A stretch of DNA of 47,537 bases from Candidatus Merdivivens pullicola (GCA_017694945.1 JADIMA010000066.1:1-47537); one strand, 5' to 3'; counted from the stretch's first letter, positions 1 through 9,202 are shown. Made by a program: numbers and translations. Notes: generated by a model from the sequence alone, not told the origin.

Positions 1-10
1 TTTAAAAGGC

Positions 11-1510
11 ATGAAAACAACTAAAAAGAACCTGATCATTCTCGCCGTTGCGGCACTTTCTCTCGTAGCGTGCCAGAAACAAGAAACCAGAGTACCTGAA
101 ATCGCTCCTGACCAGGACGAAATACTGGTTAGTTATCCCGGAGGCACCTATGAAATCACTTATAATCTCACCAATCCTGTAGAAGGTGGCAGAATACTGG
201 CTGACTGCAATGAAGAGGCGACTTGGATACACAATATAACTACGCTAACAGGCAAAGTATCTTTTGAAGCGGACGAAAACACATCTGACACCGAACGTAC
301 AGCCACTATAACCATAACATACGAATATCCTGAAGGAGAAATATCCTGCGAAGTTTCAATACGCCAGGGAGCGGCAGGACAGCAGCCATCCCCTGGAGGA
401 GAAGACCCTTACATTGAAAACCTCACAGGAAACATAGAAGCCCCTTCCGATGGAGGAGATTATGAAATCAATTATACCATACACAACCCTGAAGACAACG
501 GGCAGATAAGCACCTCGTGCAATGCACAATGGATTACAGGTCTTACAGACAGCGATGGGAAAATAACATTCACTGTACTTCCTAACGAAGGAGGTGTCCG
601 TGAGACCAAGATTACCATTGAATATATTTGGCTTGAAGGAAAAACTTCAATTGAAGTAAATGTAAAACAGGACGAACTGGAAGTAAACCCTGACGAAGAA
701 GTATTCGAACTCGAGGTTTCTGACATAACCTATTCTTCCGCATTTTGCAAAGTAACACCTAAGAACGAGGACATGAGACATCTAGCAATGGTGGTAGACC
801 AGAGCCTGGTTGCCGGATTCAGCGATGAGGAGTGGTTTGAAGACGACATGATGGTGTTCCAGCAGACAGCCGACATGTTCGGTATTTCACTGCAACAATA
901 TCTGGACACATACAGAATCCACTCCGGTTATCTTGAGTTCACAGTGACAGGTCTTGACCCTGATACTGACTTCTACCTTTACGCTTACGGCATTGACAAC
1001 AGCGGTTCTTATCCTGAATTGATTACACGCATATGCAAAAAACCTTTTACCACTGAAAAACTTGAAGTTGTTGAAGGAGAAATCGTACTTGACGTGGAAA
1101 TATACGAGCAGAATGCTACAATAGTGGCTACTCCTTGGGACGACAACCTGCTGTACTATGTTGACTGGATGTCTGAATCATTGCTCAATCAAAAGGGATA
1201 TACGAGCGGCACCATTGAGGAACGCCTGGTTGACTATACTTACGACTGGATGTTGTCATACCTGTCATTCTGGCCGATAGAGTCGCTGGGATATTACGGC
1301 CCTAAGAGCGTATCATTCAAGATAACCAAACCTGATGACACATACTATGCTTTCGCATACGTACTGAATGAAGACGCCACCGCCGGCTCGGAAGTATTCT
1401 TGAAAACCATAACTAATGGAAGTGAAATCAGCTCCGCGTCTGTACGGAAAGCAAGCAACGACTATTTAATGAAGAAAAATATTGATGAAAGGCCTGTAAG
1501 ACCCGAATAA
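11..1510 (+). CDS. Surface lipoprotein with two BACON-like domains
   Basis: A 499-residue predicted lipoprotein. The N-terminus (Lys-rich, hydrophobic stretch, then LSLVAC) is a type II signal peptide with the lipidated Cys at residue 21. Two similar beta-rich repeats follow at about residues 34-125 and 138-222; both contain a GGxYEI(T/N)Y start, a W-I position and end in V-(K/R)-Q, the pattern of BACON-type domains of Bacteroidetes surface proteins. The C-terminal half (about 227-475) looks like two further beta-sandwich units, the first ending in a fibronectin-like 'LDPDTDFYLYAYG' segment. No catalytic motif is visible; carbohydrate or protein binding at the cell surface is inference. The start at 11 follows AAAAGG closely. 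The window begins just upstream, so its operon partners are unseen. A strong hairpin terminator follows. Confidence 0.8.
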   Translation: MKTTKKNLIILAVAALSLVACQKQETRVPEIAPDQDEILVSYPGGTYEITYNLTNPVEGGRILADCNEEATWIHNITTLTGKVSFEADENTSDTERTATITITYEYPEGEISCEVSIRQGAAGQQPSPGGEDPYIENLTGNIEAPSDGGDYEINYTIHNPEDNGQISTSCNAQWITGLTDSDGKITFTVLPNEGGVRETKITIEYIWLEGKTSIEVNVKQDELEVNPDEEVFELEVSDITYSSAFCKVTPKNEDMRHLAMVVDQSLVAGFSDEEWFEDDMMVFQQTADMFGISLQQYLDTYRIHSGYLEFTVTGLDPDTDFYLYAYGIDNSGSYPELITRICKKPFTTEKLEVVEGEIVLDVEIYEQNATIVATPWDDNLLYYVDWMSESLLNQKGYTSGTIEERLVDYTYDWMLSYLSFWPIESLGYYGPKSVSFKITKPDDTYYAFAYVLNEDATAGSEVFLKTITNGSEISSASVRKASNDYLMKKNIDERPVRPE

Positions 1511-1550
1511 AACCACTACTACAAAAAGAAACCGCCTGCGGCTTCAAAAC

Positions 1551-1585
1551 GAGGATGTACTTTTCAACAGGTACATCCTCTTTTT
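1551..1585 (+). terminator. Rho-independent terminator, probably bidirectional
   Basis: A perfect 10-bp stem (GAGGATGTAC / GTACATCCTC) with a 10-base loop is followed by TTTTT. It ends the lipoprotein gene. Read on the minus strand the stem is followed by GTTTT, so it can also end the converging export operon, whose last stop codon is at 1584-1586, inside the T run. Confidence 0.85.
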
Positions 1586-2717
1586 ATGACTGTTTCTTGT
1601 AACTCACCACGGCCCAGGAACCCAAGGCGACCGCGAACGCCATTAACGCCCAGAACTGAGGCAACAGATCCATAAAGGAGGCACCTTTGAGATAAACGCC
1701 GCGCATGACTTCGATATAATACCTCAACGGATTGACATACGTGATTGCCTGAATCCATCCCGGCATTGACTCTATCGGTGTAAGGAGTCCGCTCATCAGA
1801 AGGAACACGAGAATGAAAAAGAACATCACGAACATCGCCTGCTGGGTATTGTTGGAATAGTTTGAGACGACAAGCCCGAAAGCCGATACGGAAAAGATGA
1901 ATATGACCGAAAATGCGGCAATCACCAACAGGCTGCCGAGAGGCGCAAGTCCGTAAATAACGTATGCAAGAACCATCGACACGGCAAGCACGCCTACTCC
2001 CATTATCCAGTAAGGAATCATCTTGGAAAGTATGAATACCGGCTTTGAAACAGGGGTTATGTTAATCTGCTCTATCGTTCCTTTTTCCTTTTCCCCCACT
2101 ATGTTCAGGGCGGGAAGGAAGCCGCACAACATTACGATTATGATGACGAAAAGCCCGGGAATCATGAACCACTTGTAATCCATCATCGGATTGTAACGGT
2201 TCTGGACAGACACCTCTACAGAAGGTCTCATTCCCGCCGCGTGCACGTCCTCGCCTCCGGCGGCGATGCCGCGCAAAGCATAAAAATCCTCCGAGAAAGC
2301 GGCGCATATCGCACCGAGGTAACTCGCACCGAGCGTGCCCCGGGTTTCATTGACGGCATTGATGGAAACCTGAACCGGCGCACCCCCGTTGAAAAGCAGC
2401 CCCTTCTCGAAACCGTCCGGAATCACTATGACGGCATCCGTCAGAGACAATTCGACCTGCTGCAACGCCTCGTCATAATCGGGAACAAGACCATCCATGA
2501 TGAAATAGCCGGACGAACCTACGGCGCCGATAAAGTCGGAAGATGCAGCACTGCGATCATTGTCAACCACCACAACACTGATATTCTTGATATCCATGCG
2601 TACTATCCACGGTATTACCAGCATTATGGCCGCAGGGAAAACGAGAGTCAGCCCGACAAAGATCGGGGTACGTATGAACTGTTTGAATTCCTTAGCCAAT
2701 AAAAATCCCAGAGCCAT
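1584..2717 (-). CDS. ABC-2 type permease (YbhR/YbhS-like), last gene of export operon
   Basis: A 377-residue membrane subunit of an ABC exporter. One N-terminal membrane segment (about residues 15-38) is followed by a large extracytoplasmic domain (about 40-180) and five C-terminal hydrophobic segments (about 185-375), the layout of the ABC2_membrane_3 family. A conserved cytoplasmic-side signature 'GEKEKGTIEQINITPVSK' precedes the second membrane block, typical of this family. It is paralogous to the gene upstream, from which it is separated by 6 bp, so the two probably form a heterodimeric channel driven by the two ATPases of the operon. In E. coli the comparable pair is YbhS/YbhR. The substrate is unknown; drugs or envelope lipids are possible. 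Confidence 0.85.
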   Translation of the reverse strand: MALGFLLAKEFKQFIRTPIFVGLTLVFPAAIMLVIPWIVRMDIKNISVVVVDNDRSAASSDFIGAVGSSGYFIMDGLVPDYDEALQQVELSLTDAVIVIPDGFEKGLLFNGGAPVQVSINAVNETRGTLGASYLGAICAAFSEDFYALRGIAAGGEDVHAAGMRPSVEVSVQNRYNPMMDYKWFMIPGLFVIIIVMLCGFLPALNIVGEKEKGTIEQINITPVSKPVFILSKMIPYWIMGVGVLAVSMVLAYVIYGLAPLGSLLVIAAFSVIFIFSVSAFGLVVSNYSNNTQQAMFVMFFFILVFLLMSGLLTPIESMPGWIQAITYVNPLRYYIEVMRGVYLKGASFMDLLPQFWALMAFAVALGSWAVVSYKKQS

Positions 2718-2723
2718 AGCGAA

Positions 2724-3839
2724 TCACATCCTGTTTTTATAACGCATTAAACTTACCGCCATTATGACCGCCGCCATGACTGAAAGGATGATGAACTCAC
2801 GGGCCGCATAGGCCATAGGCAGTCCCTCTATCATTATCTTCTTGACACCTATCACATACCACCTTGCAGGTATCAGATCGGAAAACCATCTGAACACAAG
2901 AGGCATGCTATCGACAGGGAACAGCAGTTCTGAAAAAAACAGCACCGGCACCAAAAGCATGAAACCGGACATGAGCATTGCCGAGACCTGCGTCTTGGCG
3001 ATAGTCGAAATCAACTGCCCCAGCGCAAGAGAAAGTACGATATATATTACCGACAACAGCGTCAAAGCCCAGAAACTTCCGGAAATCGGAAGATGGAGCA
3101 GCCATACGGAAAGTGCGAGTATGGTAAGATAGTTCACCATCGAAACCACGAAATAAGGCACTATTTTCGCCATTATCACGACTATCGGCTTTACCGGGGA
3201 GACCAACAGCAGTTCCATCGTACCGGTCTCTTTTTCCCTGACAATAGACACGGAAGTCATCATTGCGCATATCAAAATGATTATCAAGCCCATCACTCCC
3301 GGGACAAAAGTATATGCGCTGCGCATCTGGGGATTGTAAAGCATCCTGATATTGGGCTGCACTCCCGAAACAGGCGGCATTCCCGTTTCAGAAATCTTCT
3401 CCGAGACAAAATCATTTATGATATTCGAAGCATACATCGTCATTGCGGAAGCCGCATTTGTATTGGTGGCATCCGCAATCAGGCGGATGGACGCCCCCTC
3501 CGGCGAATACATGCTTTCTTCAAAACCCGGCGAAAAAGCGATTACAAGGTCTGCCTCGCCTCTCTGGAACAGCCCGTCTATCGAAGCCTCGTCGGAAACG
3601 AGGGACACTACGGAAAAATAATCGCTCGCCTCGAACCTTTCCGACAGACGGCGGATATTTTCCCCCGCCTCAGGGACAAGCAGGGCGGTATCTATATTCC
3701 TTATTTCAGTGGATATCGCGAAACCGAAAAGGATGATTTGAGCCACCGGCATCCCCAGCAGTATCAGCATCGTCCTTTTGTCACGGAGGACATGGCGGAA
3801 CTCTTTCCTTATGAATGCAAGAAACTGTTTCATTGTCAA
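2724..3839 (-). CDS. ABC-2 type permease (YbhS-like)
   Basis: A 371-residue ABC-2 permease with the same topology as its downstream neighbour: one N-terminal membrane helix (about residues 22-45), an extracytoplasmic domain of roughly 130 residues, then 'REKETGTMELLLVSPVKP' and five hydrophobic C-terminal segments. Its start codon overlaps the ATPase stop by 4 bp (ATGA), implying translational coupling. The two permeases have clearly diverged but match segment by segment, which supports an old duplication and a heteromeric transporter. The N-terminal 'FIRKEFRHVLRDKRTMLIL' is typical of the family. Confidence 0.87.
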   Translation of the reverse strand: MTMKQFLAFIRKEFRHVLRDKRTMLILLGMPVAQIILFGFAISTEIRNIDTALLVPEAGENIRRLSERFEASDYFSVVSLVSDEASIDGLFQRGEADLVIAFSPGFEESMYSPEGASIRLIADATNTNAASAMTMYASNIINDFVSEKISETGMPPVSGVQPNIRMLYNPQMRSAYTFVPGVMGLIIILICAMMTSVSIVREKETGTMELLLVSPVKPIVVIMAKIVPYFVVSMVNYLTILALSVWLLHLPISGSFWALTLLSVIYIVLSLALGQLISTIAKTQVSAMLMSGFMLLVPVLFFSELLFPVDSMPLVFRWFSDLIPARWYVIGVKKIMIEGLPMAYAAREFIILSVMAAVIMAVSLMRYKNRM

Positions 3840-4579
3840 TCACTCCGTTTTGCCCCACGGGCCAATTGGTAAAAGACGGAATCCATGGAATCCGTCCCGA
3901 ATCTCTTTTTCAGGGCCGATGGAGTATCCAGGGCTTCAATCCTGCCGTCAACCATGACAGACACCCTGTTGCAATACTCCGCCTCATCCATGTAATGCGT
4001 CGTGACAAAGACCGTTATCCCGCGCTCGGCCGCCTCGTATATCTGAAACCAGAACTGCCTCCTGGCAACCGGATCCACCCCTCCTGTGGGCTCGTCGAGA
4101 AAAACGACCTTGGGTTCATGGAATATCGCCACGGAAAAAGCGAGTTTCTGTTTCCAGCCAAGCGGAAGTTCTTTGACAAAGGTCTTGCGCTCGGAATAAA
4201 AACCCAGTTTCTGGAGAAGCGTTATCGCCTTGCGCGATATGTCTTTACGCTTCATTCCGTAAATCCCGGCAAAAAGTTCTATGTTTTCATAGACGGTCAG
4301 GTCTTCGTAAAGGGAAAATTTCTGGCTCATGTAGCCGATGTTCCTTTTGACTTCCTCCGGATTGGTATTTATATCGTAGCCCGCCACCACGGCGTCGCCG
4401 GAAGTCGGGCGGCTCAGCCCGCACAGCATCTTCATGGCAGTCGTCTTTCCTGCTCCGTTTGCTCCGAGGAAACCGAAGATTTCACCTTTGGAGACCGAAA
4501 AAGAAATGTTGTCCACCGCCGTGAAATCCCCGAATTTTTTCGTCAACGAAACTACTTCTATTGCATTTTCCTTTGACAT
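3836..4579 (-). CDS. ABC transporter ATPase with LPLGWKQ signature (YbhF second-half type)
   Basis: A 247-residue nucleotide-binding subunit. The Walker A motif GANGAGKT is at residues 39-46, the Q-loop near 'YMSQKFSLYEDL' (83-94), and Walker B 'VVFLDEP' at 158-164 with catalytic Glu163. The ABC signature reads LPLGWKQKL (138-146) instead of LSGGQ. As I recall, the C-terminal ATPase half of E. coli YbhF has a similar LPLG(F/W)KQ(R) signature, so this gene corresponds to that half. The upstream gene, 7 bp away, corresponds to the other half with a canonical LSGG. The odd signature is therefore a family feature and not decay. It overlaps the permease start by 4 bp. Confidence 0.9.
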   Translation of the reverse strand: MSKENAIEVVSLTKKFGDFTAVDNISFSVSKGEIFGFLGANGAGKTTAMKMLCGLSRPTSGDAVVAGYDINTNPEEVKRNIGYMSQKFSLYEDLTVYENIELFAGIYGMKRKDISRKAITLLQKLGFYSERKTFVKELPLGWKQKLAFSVAIFHEPKVVFLDEPTGGVDPVARRQFWFQIYEAAERGITVFVTTHYMDEAEYCNRVSVMVDGRIEALDTPSALKKRFGTDSMDSVFYQLARGAKRSD

Positions 4580-4586
4580 GGCGGTA

Positions 4587-5486
4587 TCATTTTTCGTTCA
4601 ACTCCATAAAACAGTCCTCAATCGTAGGCCTGATACCTTCTATCAGAACCGGCGAGGACGAAACCAGGCGGGAGTGCAGCGAGGAGATATCGAAACCCTT
4701 GTCCGCCACAACATGGAGAGTCTCGCCGAAAGGATAACAACTTTTGATATCAGGCATACCGCGGAACTGGCGCAAAAGCGATGCATTGTTGTCCGAGCGC
4801 ACTGAAAACAAAGTACGGTCGTACTGCTCCAGCATATTGGACGGAGTCTCTATCTTCAGAAAACGCCCGTTCATTATCAGGGCAATCCTGTCGCACATCC
4901 CCGCTTCGTCCATATATGGCGTACTTACTATGATAGTCACTCCCTGGTTTTTCAGACGGGAAAGCATATTCCAGAATTCCTTGCGGCTCACCGGATCCAC
5001 TCCCGTAGTAGGTTCGTCCAGAAAAAGCACCCTCGGCTTGTGGATCATCGCGCAGCACAGGGCGAGTTTCTGCTTCATGCCTCCGGACAAAGCATCAGCC
5101 CTCCTCTTCTTAAAAGGCTCCAACTGCCTGTATATGTCCGCCACAAGATGATAATTTTCCTCTACCGTAGTGCCGAAAACTGAAGCGAAAAACGAAAGGT
5201 TTTCCTCAACGGAGAGATCCTTGTACAGGGAAAAACGCCCGGGCATGTATCCGATTATGCGGCGGATCTCCGAAAAATCCTTGACGACATCGTATCCCGC
5301 CACGGTGACAGTCCCGCTGTCGGCAAGCATCAACGTGGTCATGATACGGAACAAAGTAGTCTTGCCTGCCCCGTCAGGGCCGATAATCCCGAAAATCTCC
5401 CCTTTCTCCGTTTCAAAACAGATATTGTCAAGGGCCTTCGTCCTGCCGTATGACTTGCTGACGCCGTATGCGGATATTTCAATCAT
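4587..5486 (-). CDS. ABC transporter ATPase with canonical LSGG signature (YbhF first-half type)
   Basis: A 299-residue ATPase. Walker A GPDGAGKT lies at residues 36-43, signature LSGGMKQ at 133-139, Walker B 'RVLFLDEP' at 152-159, and a conserved 'DEAGMCDRIALIMNGR' H-loop region where the usual His is replaced ('STPYMDEA'). About 70 residues follow the ATPase core, longer than the partner ATPase. It starts 2 bp after the HlyD-like gene, so it is certainly co-transcribed. In E. coli YbhF both ATPase domains are one polypeptide; here they are two genes. It should pair with the LPLGWKQ-type ATPase to power the two permeases. Confidence 0.9.
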   Translation of the reverse strand: MIEISAYGVSKSYGRTKALDNICFETEKGEIFGIIGPDGAGKTTLFRIMTTLMLADSGTVTVAGYDVVKDFSEIRRIIGYMPGRFSLYKDLSVEENLSFFASVFGTTVEENYHLVADIYRQLEPFKKRRADALSGGMKQKLALCCAMIHKPRVLFLDEPTTGVDPVSRKEFWNMLSRLKNQGVTIIVSTPYMDEAGMCDRIALIMNGRFLKIETPSNMLEQYDRTLFSVRSDNNASLLRQFRGMPDIKSCYPFGETLHVVADKGFDISSLHSRLVSSSPVLIEGIRPTIEDCFMELNEK

Positions 5487-5488
5487 AG

Positions 5489-6400
5489 TTAACGTATTGA
5501 CACCTTCCCGAACATGCCGATCTTGATATAGCCGTCGTTTTCAACCGCAATCTTTACAGCATACACCAGGTTCTCCCTGTCATTGTCCGTCTGTATGCTC
5601 TTTGGGGTAAATTCGCTTTTTGCCGAAATCCAGGATACCTTCCCCGCATATTCGCGCACGTTGCCTCCGCCGAAATCCGCCGTTACTGCAACCTCCTGCC
5701 CCAAAGCCACGTCTTTCAGTTGTCCTGATGTAAAATACGCCCTCAGGAACATATGTTTCAGATCTGCGACCTTGAAAAGAGGCTTTCCGGCCGAAGCCAG
5801 TTCACCGGCATGGGCATACCTTGAAAGAACGGTGCCGTCAACAGGAGAAACTATCCTGCATCTTGCAAGCATGTCGTCCGTCTGCTCCATCTGTATCTTC
5901 AGGCCCGCAATCCGGGCTTCAATCCCGGCAAGGCTGCGCTTCAGCGAAGATTCAGTCGAAATCAACTGCTTCTCAAGGACTGTCACGGAAGCCTCGGTAT
6001 CATCATACTGCTTCTGCGTAGCGGCATCGGACTCCAGAAGGCGTGAAAGGCGGTCAAGTTCGTGCCTGGCATTTTCCAACTGGATTCTCATCACGTCAAG
6101 TTGGGCAGCCGTATCCGGCCTGCTGCTTTCAAGAGCGGCTATCTCCTGCTCCAACTGAAGCCTGGTAAGGTAAAGGCTTACGGAATCCACCTGGCCGAGC
6201 ACCTCGCCCACCCTGACCTCCGCACCCTCCCTCACAGAAAAGGAAAGCAGTTTTCCCGACACCTCGGCCGAAACCGTCACTTCGTCCGCCTCAAAGGTGC
6301 CCGAAGCGGTGACCGCACCATCCCCGTTCTTGCAGGAAGCAGCCGCAAGCACCACGAAAAATGCAGAAAACAAATATTTTATGACTCTTGTATTCTTCAT
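5489..6400 (-). CDS. HlyD/YbhG-like periplasmic adaptor lipoprotein
   Basis: A 303-residue membrane fusion protein. The signal peptide ends in a lipobox, AASC, with Cys23 as the predicted lipid anchor. The order is biotinyl-lipoyl-like half (about residues 30-75, 'VSAEVSGKLLSFSVREGAEV'), a long coiled-coil hairpin (about 75-185), the second lipoyl half ('CRIVSPVDGTVLSRYAHAGE', about 190-215) and a beta-barrel region to the C-terminus. This is the adaptor that joins inner-membrane ABC subunits to the TolC-like channel encoded 12 bp upstream. YbhG of E. coli is the nearest architectural match I know. Confidence 0.9.
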   Translation of the reverse strand: MKNTRVIKYLFSAFFVVLAAASCKNGDGAVTASGTFEADEVTVSAEVSGKLLSFSVREGAEVRVGEVLGQVDSVSLYLTRLQLEQEIAALESSRPDTAAQLDVMRIQLENARHELDRLSRLLESDAATQKQYDDTEASVTVLEKQLISTESSLKRSLAGIEARIAGLKIQMEQTDDMLARCRIVSPVDGTVLSRYAHAGELASAGKPLFKVADLKHMFLRAYFTSGQLKDVALGQEVAVTADFGGGNVREYAGKVSWISAKSEFTPKSIQTDNDRENLVYAVKIAVENDGYIKIGMFGKVSIR

Positions 6401-6412
6401 TCCATTCCGTTT

Positions 6413-7756
6413 TTAATCATTTACTATGTATTTCATCTCGTATATTTTCTGGAGATATTCCAGTTCATGCAGCGATTTGTCAAGCCTCGCCCTGGATTCG
6501 GCGGCAATATCCCTTACAAGGTCATTAGCCGTAATCGTGCCGTTCGCAAGTTTCGCTTCGGAAGCCTCGCGCACTGAACTCCGTAAAACAATAATGCGCT
6601 CATCCTGCTCCATTATTGCAAGCATCTGCTCTATTTCGGCGATCTTTCCAGTCTGTTCAAGACGGTTGTTGAACAGGAAAGTCTCACGCTGGAGTTCGAT
6701 GCTCCGCCGCGACTGCTCCAACTGACCGAGACGGTTTTTCCTTGTAAAAAGGCCCGACACATTCCATCTGAACCTTATACCTACTACTCCGTTGAAACCC
6801 CATTTGTAATCCAGCATGTCATCGAACATGTTCATGCCGGGATAACCGTAATAGCCCTGGGCAAAAAGGCTGAACGACGGGATTACGGCTGCATCTATCA
6901 TCTTGCGCCGGGCATCGAGCGCGGCCCCGTGTGCATCAAAAAGGGCAAGTTCATAACGCTTTACTTCGTTTTCGCCATATTCCTGCCTGTAAACTGTCGC
7001 TTCAGGAATCAGGAATTCCGTTCGGGAATCCATCGGCCTGCCTGTAATCAGAGAAAGCAGACGTATATATGTGTCACGCGCCCCAACAAGCCTGATACGG
7101 TTCTGCTCATTGGACAGAATCTCCGCCCTGATGGTATTCAGGTCGCTTTCCATCGCCACACCGTTCTCAAGGCATGCTTCAAGAATCTTTTCATTGTCCT
7201 TCAGGATGCCTGCCGCTATATCATTCTGCTCTATCATCGCATCCGTCGTAAGTATTCCGAAATATACTTCCGTCACCTTGCTTTTCAACTTGTAAAGTTC
7301 CGTTGCAGTCTCCATTGCCGACACCTGCGCCTCCGCTATGGCCGCCTGCTTCTTTGCACCGGAATACCCTCCGTCCCAAATATTCTGGTTAATGTCCAGC
7401 AATACTTTATACTGGTCGTTCTTCAGTCCTTCGAAGTCCATACCGGCAAACTGGCTGAACAGTTCCTCAATCTTGTCGGGGAAAGCCACCACGTCGCTGT
7501 AATATGCGGCCTCGCCGCCGAGAGTGATCTGCGGGATATATGTTGACAAAGCATCGCGGGCCGAGAGTTCACCGAGTTTCTGTATGATATCATACTGCCT
7601 GATCATCGGATAGTTGTCCCGCGCATACACATAACAACTGTCAAGAGTATATCGGGTCGCCGATGCTGTCTGCGCACACATATCCCGACCGGAAAACGCC
7701 AGACCGGCCAGCAACAGCAGAAAAGCCGGCATCCGGATTTTTAAAATATATTTCAT
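6413..7756 (-). CDS. TolC-family outer membrane efflux protein
   Basis: Outer membrane factor of a tripartite exporter, 447 residues from the start chosen here. The open frame extends seven codons further (to 7777), but the Met at 7756 gives a proper signal peptide (Lys-rich start, hydrophobic 'AFLLLLAGLAF', cleavage after about residue 28 'MCAQ'). Two long helical repeats (about 30-230 and 240-447) with 'LDSCYVYARDNYPMIRQY' near the N-terminus fit the OEP fold. It lies between the MATE gene (23 bp) and the adaptor gene (12 bp), so it most likely forms the outer membrane exit for the ABC complex. Confidence 0.88.
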   Translation of the reverse strand: MKYILKIRMPAFLLLLAGLAFSGRDMCAQTASATRYTLDSCYVYARDNYPMIRQYDIIQKLGELSARDALSTYIPQITLGGEAAYYSDVVAFPDKIEELFSQFAGMDFEGLKNDQYKVLLDINQNIWDGGYSGAKKQAAIAEAQVSAMETATELYKLKSKVTEVYFGILTTDAMIEQNDIAAGILKDNEKILEACLENGVAMESDLNTIRAEILSNEQNRIRLVGARDTYIRLLSLITGRPMDSRTEFLIPEATVYRQEYGENEVKRYELALFDAHGAALDARRKMIDAAVIPSFSLFAQGYYGYPGMNMFDDMLDYKWGFNGVVGIRFRWNVSGLFTRKNRLGQLEQSRRSIELQRETFLFNNRLEQTGKIAEIEQMLAIMEQDERIIVLRSSVREASEAKLANGTITANDLVRDIAAESRARLDKSLHELEYLQKIYEMKYIVND

Positions 7757-7779
7757 ACCAAAAGTTTCATCATACAAAA

Positions 7780-9168
7780 TTAATGAAAATATCCACGCCC
7801 GACTGTTCTTGAACGGAAATGATTTGGTCTATTTTTCACAAAATAGCAGGCAATCCCTACAATGTCGGCCAATGCCCATCCTATAGGTATAGACCACCAG
7901 ATGCCCGTCTCTCCGATTCCAGGCACCGATGCGAGCCAATATGAAAGTCCTACACGGGTGCCCAGGGAAAGGACTGTAAGGACGACGGACATGCCGGGCC
8001 TGCGTATGGCCCTGTAATACCCGTACAGAAGGAAAAGAAGCCCGATGCCGACATAAAAAGAACCCTCGATGCGAAGGTACCTGACGCCTGCATCTATGAT
8101 TTCAGCCTCTTCCGGCCTTACGAAGACAAGCATCAGCTGGCGGGCGAAAATGAAAACCATCGCCGAAACAAAGACAGAGAACAGGACGGCCACAGCCACC
8201 GCGCTCCGCACCCCGCTGCGGATGCGGTCTTTTTTCCCCGCTCCGAAATTCTGTGCGACAAACGTAGAAAAAGCATTTCCGAATTCCTGTACAGGCGTAT
8301 ATGCAAACGAATCTATCTTCACGGCTGCCGCAAAAGCGGCCATCACTACTGTCCCGAAACTGTTCACCAGTCCCTGCACGAGCAGGATGCCGAAATTCAT
8401 TATCGACTGCTGGATGCATGTCAGCGAAGAAAATGAAAGTATCTCTTTAAAACCGGCCACGTCAAAACGCATGTCCTCCCTGCGGAGCCGCAACTCTGAG
8501 CATTTTCTGTACGTATGCCATACTATCAGCAAGGCCCCTACGGCCTGAGATACAACGGTAGCGACGGCCGCCCCTTCTATGCCCATGTCCAGCACCAGTA
8601 TGAAAAACAGGTCGAGACCGATATTCAGAAGTGCTGATATCGCGAAAAACACCAGTGGAGTCATGGAGTCCCCCACCGAGCGCAACAGCGAGGAATAAAA
8701 ATTGCTCAGGAACGTGAAAACGATGCCGGTAAAAATAATCACCAGATAACTTCGCATCATCCCATAGACATCGTCGGGGACGCTCAGCCAGCCGAGAATC
8801 GGGTCTATCCATATAAAAACAGCGGCATTGAGCAAAAGCGCAATTGCACCTATGAACACGAACGACATGAAGATGCTGCGCCTCATCCGAGGAAAATCCC
8901 CGGCACCGAACTGCTGCGAAAACACCGTGCCGCTGCCCATAGACAGCCCCGACAGTATTGAAACGAGGAACACCATCAGGGCATATGCAGAACCGACGGC
9001 CGCAAGAGCCTGACGCCCTATGAACTGTCCGACGATAAGGGTATCCGTGATGTTGTAGCACTGCTGCAGCAGGGAACTGACCATCATCGGCAGCGTGAAG
9101 GTCAGAAGAGTACGGGGTATTACTCCCTGTGTAAGGTCACCCCTGTTTTTCAAAAGCAATGACGGCAT
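7780..9168 (-). CDS. MATE-family multidrug/sodium antiporter
   Basis: A 462-residue membrane protein with 12 hydrophobic segments and the MATE hallmark 'GVIPRTLLTFTLPMMVSSLLQQ' start and 'NITDTLIVGQFIGRQALAAVG' first helices. MATE pumps export cationic drugs or metabolites in exchange for Na+ or H+. The frame is open to an ATG at 9192, but a minus-strand promoter element (TAACTTTG, 9190-9197) covers that codon, so the start at 9168 (MPSLLLKN) is preferred. It is the first gene of a run of seven same-strand genes with gaps of 23 bp or less. A secondary transporter leading an ABC exporter operon is unusual. The direct-repeat operator candidate lies just upstream. Confidence 0.88.
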   Translation of the reverse strand: MPSLLLKNRGDLTQGVIPRTLLTFTLPMMVSSLLQQCYNITDTLIVGQFIGRQALAAVGSAYALMVFLVSILSGLSMGSGTVFSQQFGAGDFPRMRRSIFMSFVFIGAIALLLNAAVFIWIDPILGWLSVPDDVYGMMRSYLVIIFTGIVFTFLSNFYSSLLRSVGDSMTPLVFFAISALLNIGLDLFFILVLDMGIEGAAVATVVSQAVGALLIVWHTYRKCSELRLRREDMRFDVAGFKEILSFSSLTCIQQSIMNFGILLVQGLVNSFGTVVMAAFAAAVKIDSFAYTPVQEFGNAFSTFVAQNFGAGKKDRIRSGVRSAVAVAVLFSVFVSAMVFIFARQLMLVFVRPEEAEIIDAGVRYLRIEGSFYVGIGLLFLLYGYYRAIRRPGMSVVLTVLSLGTRVGLSYWLASVPGIGETGIWWSIPIGWALADIVGIACYFVKNRPNHFRSRTVGRGYFH

Positions 9169-9189
9169 GCGGCAGCATTCAAACGGATG

Positions 9190-9197
9190 CAAAGTTA
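9190..9197 (-). promoter_or_regulatory. Bacteroidetes -7 promoter element of the export operon
   Basis: TAACTTTG on the minus strand matches the TAnnTTTG consensus of the Bacteroidetes primary sigma factor. No TTTG -33 element is found at the usual distance upstream, which would make the promoter weak and activator-dependent; the two TATTTTACGGT repeats occupy exactly that stretch. Confidence 0.6.
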
Positions 9198-9202
9198 GAA
9201 AC

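Noticed and set aside
3093..4576. Two long plus-strand open frames (3093-3872 and 3815-4576) opposite the permease and ATPase genes
   Set aside because: They are antisense to genes with clear ABC transporter motifs and their translations are rich in His/Arg/Gly without any recognisable domain, as expected of shadow frames.
3836..4579. Degenerate ABC signature (LPLGWKQ) as a sign of an inactive ATPase
   Set aside because: A similar LPLG signature is a feature of the second ATPase half of YbhF-type transporters, and Walker A, Walker B and the catalytic Glu are intact.
8462..9061. 199-codon frame in another phase of the MATE gene
   Set aside because: The MATE frame has 12 hydrophobic segments and family motifs; this one is low in hydrophobic residues and a shadow.
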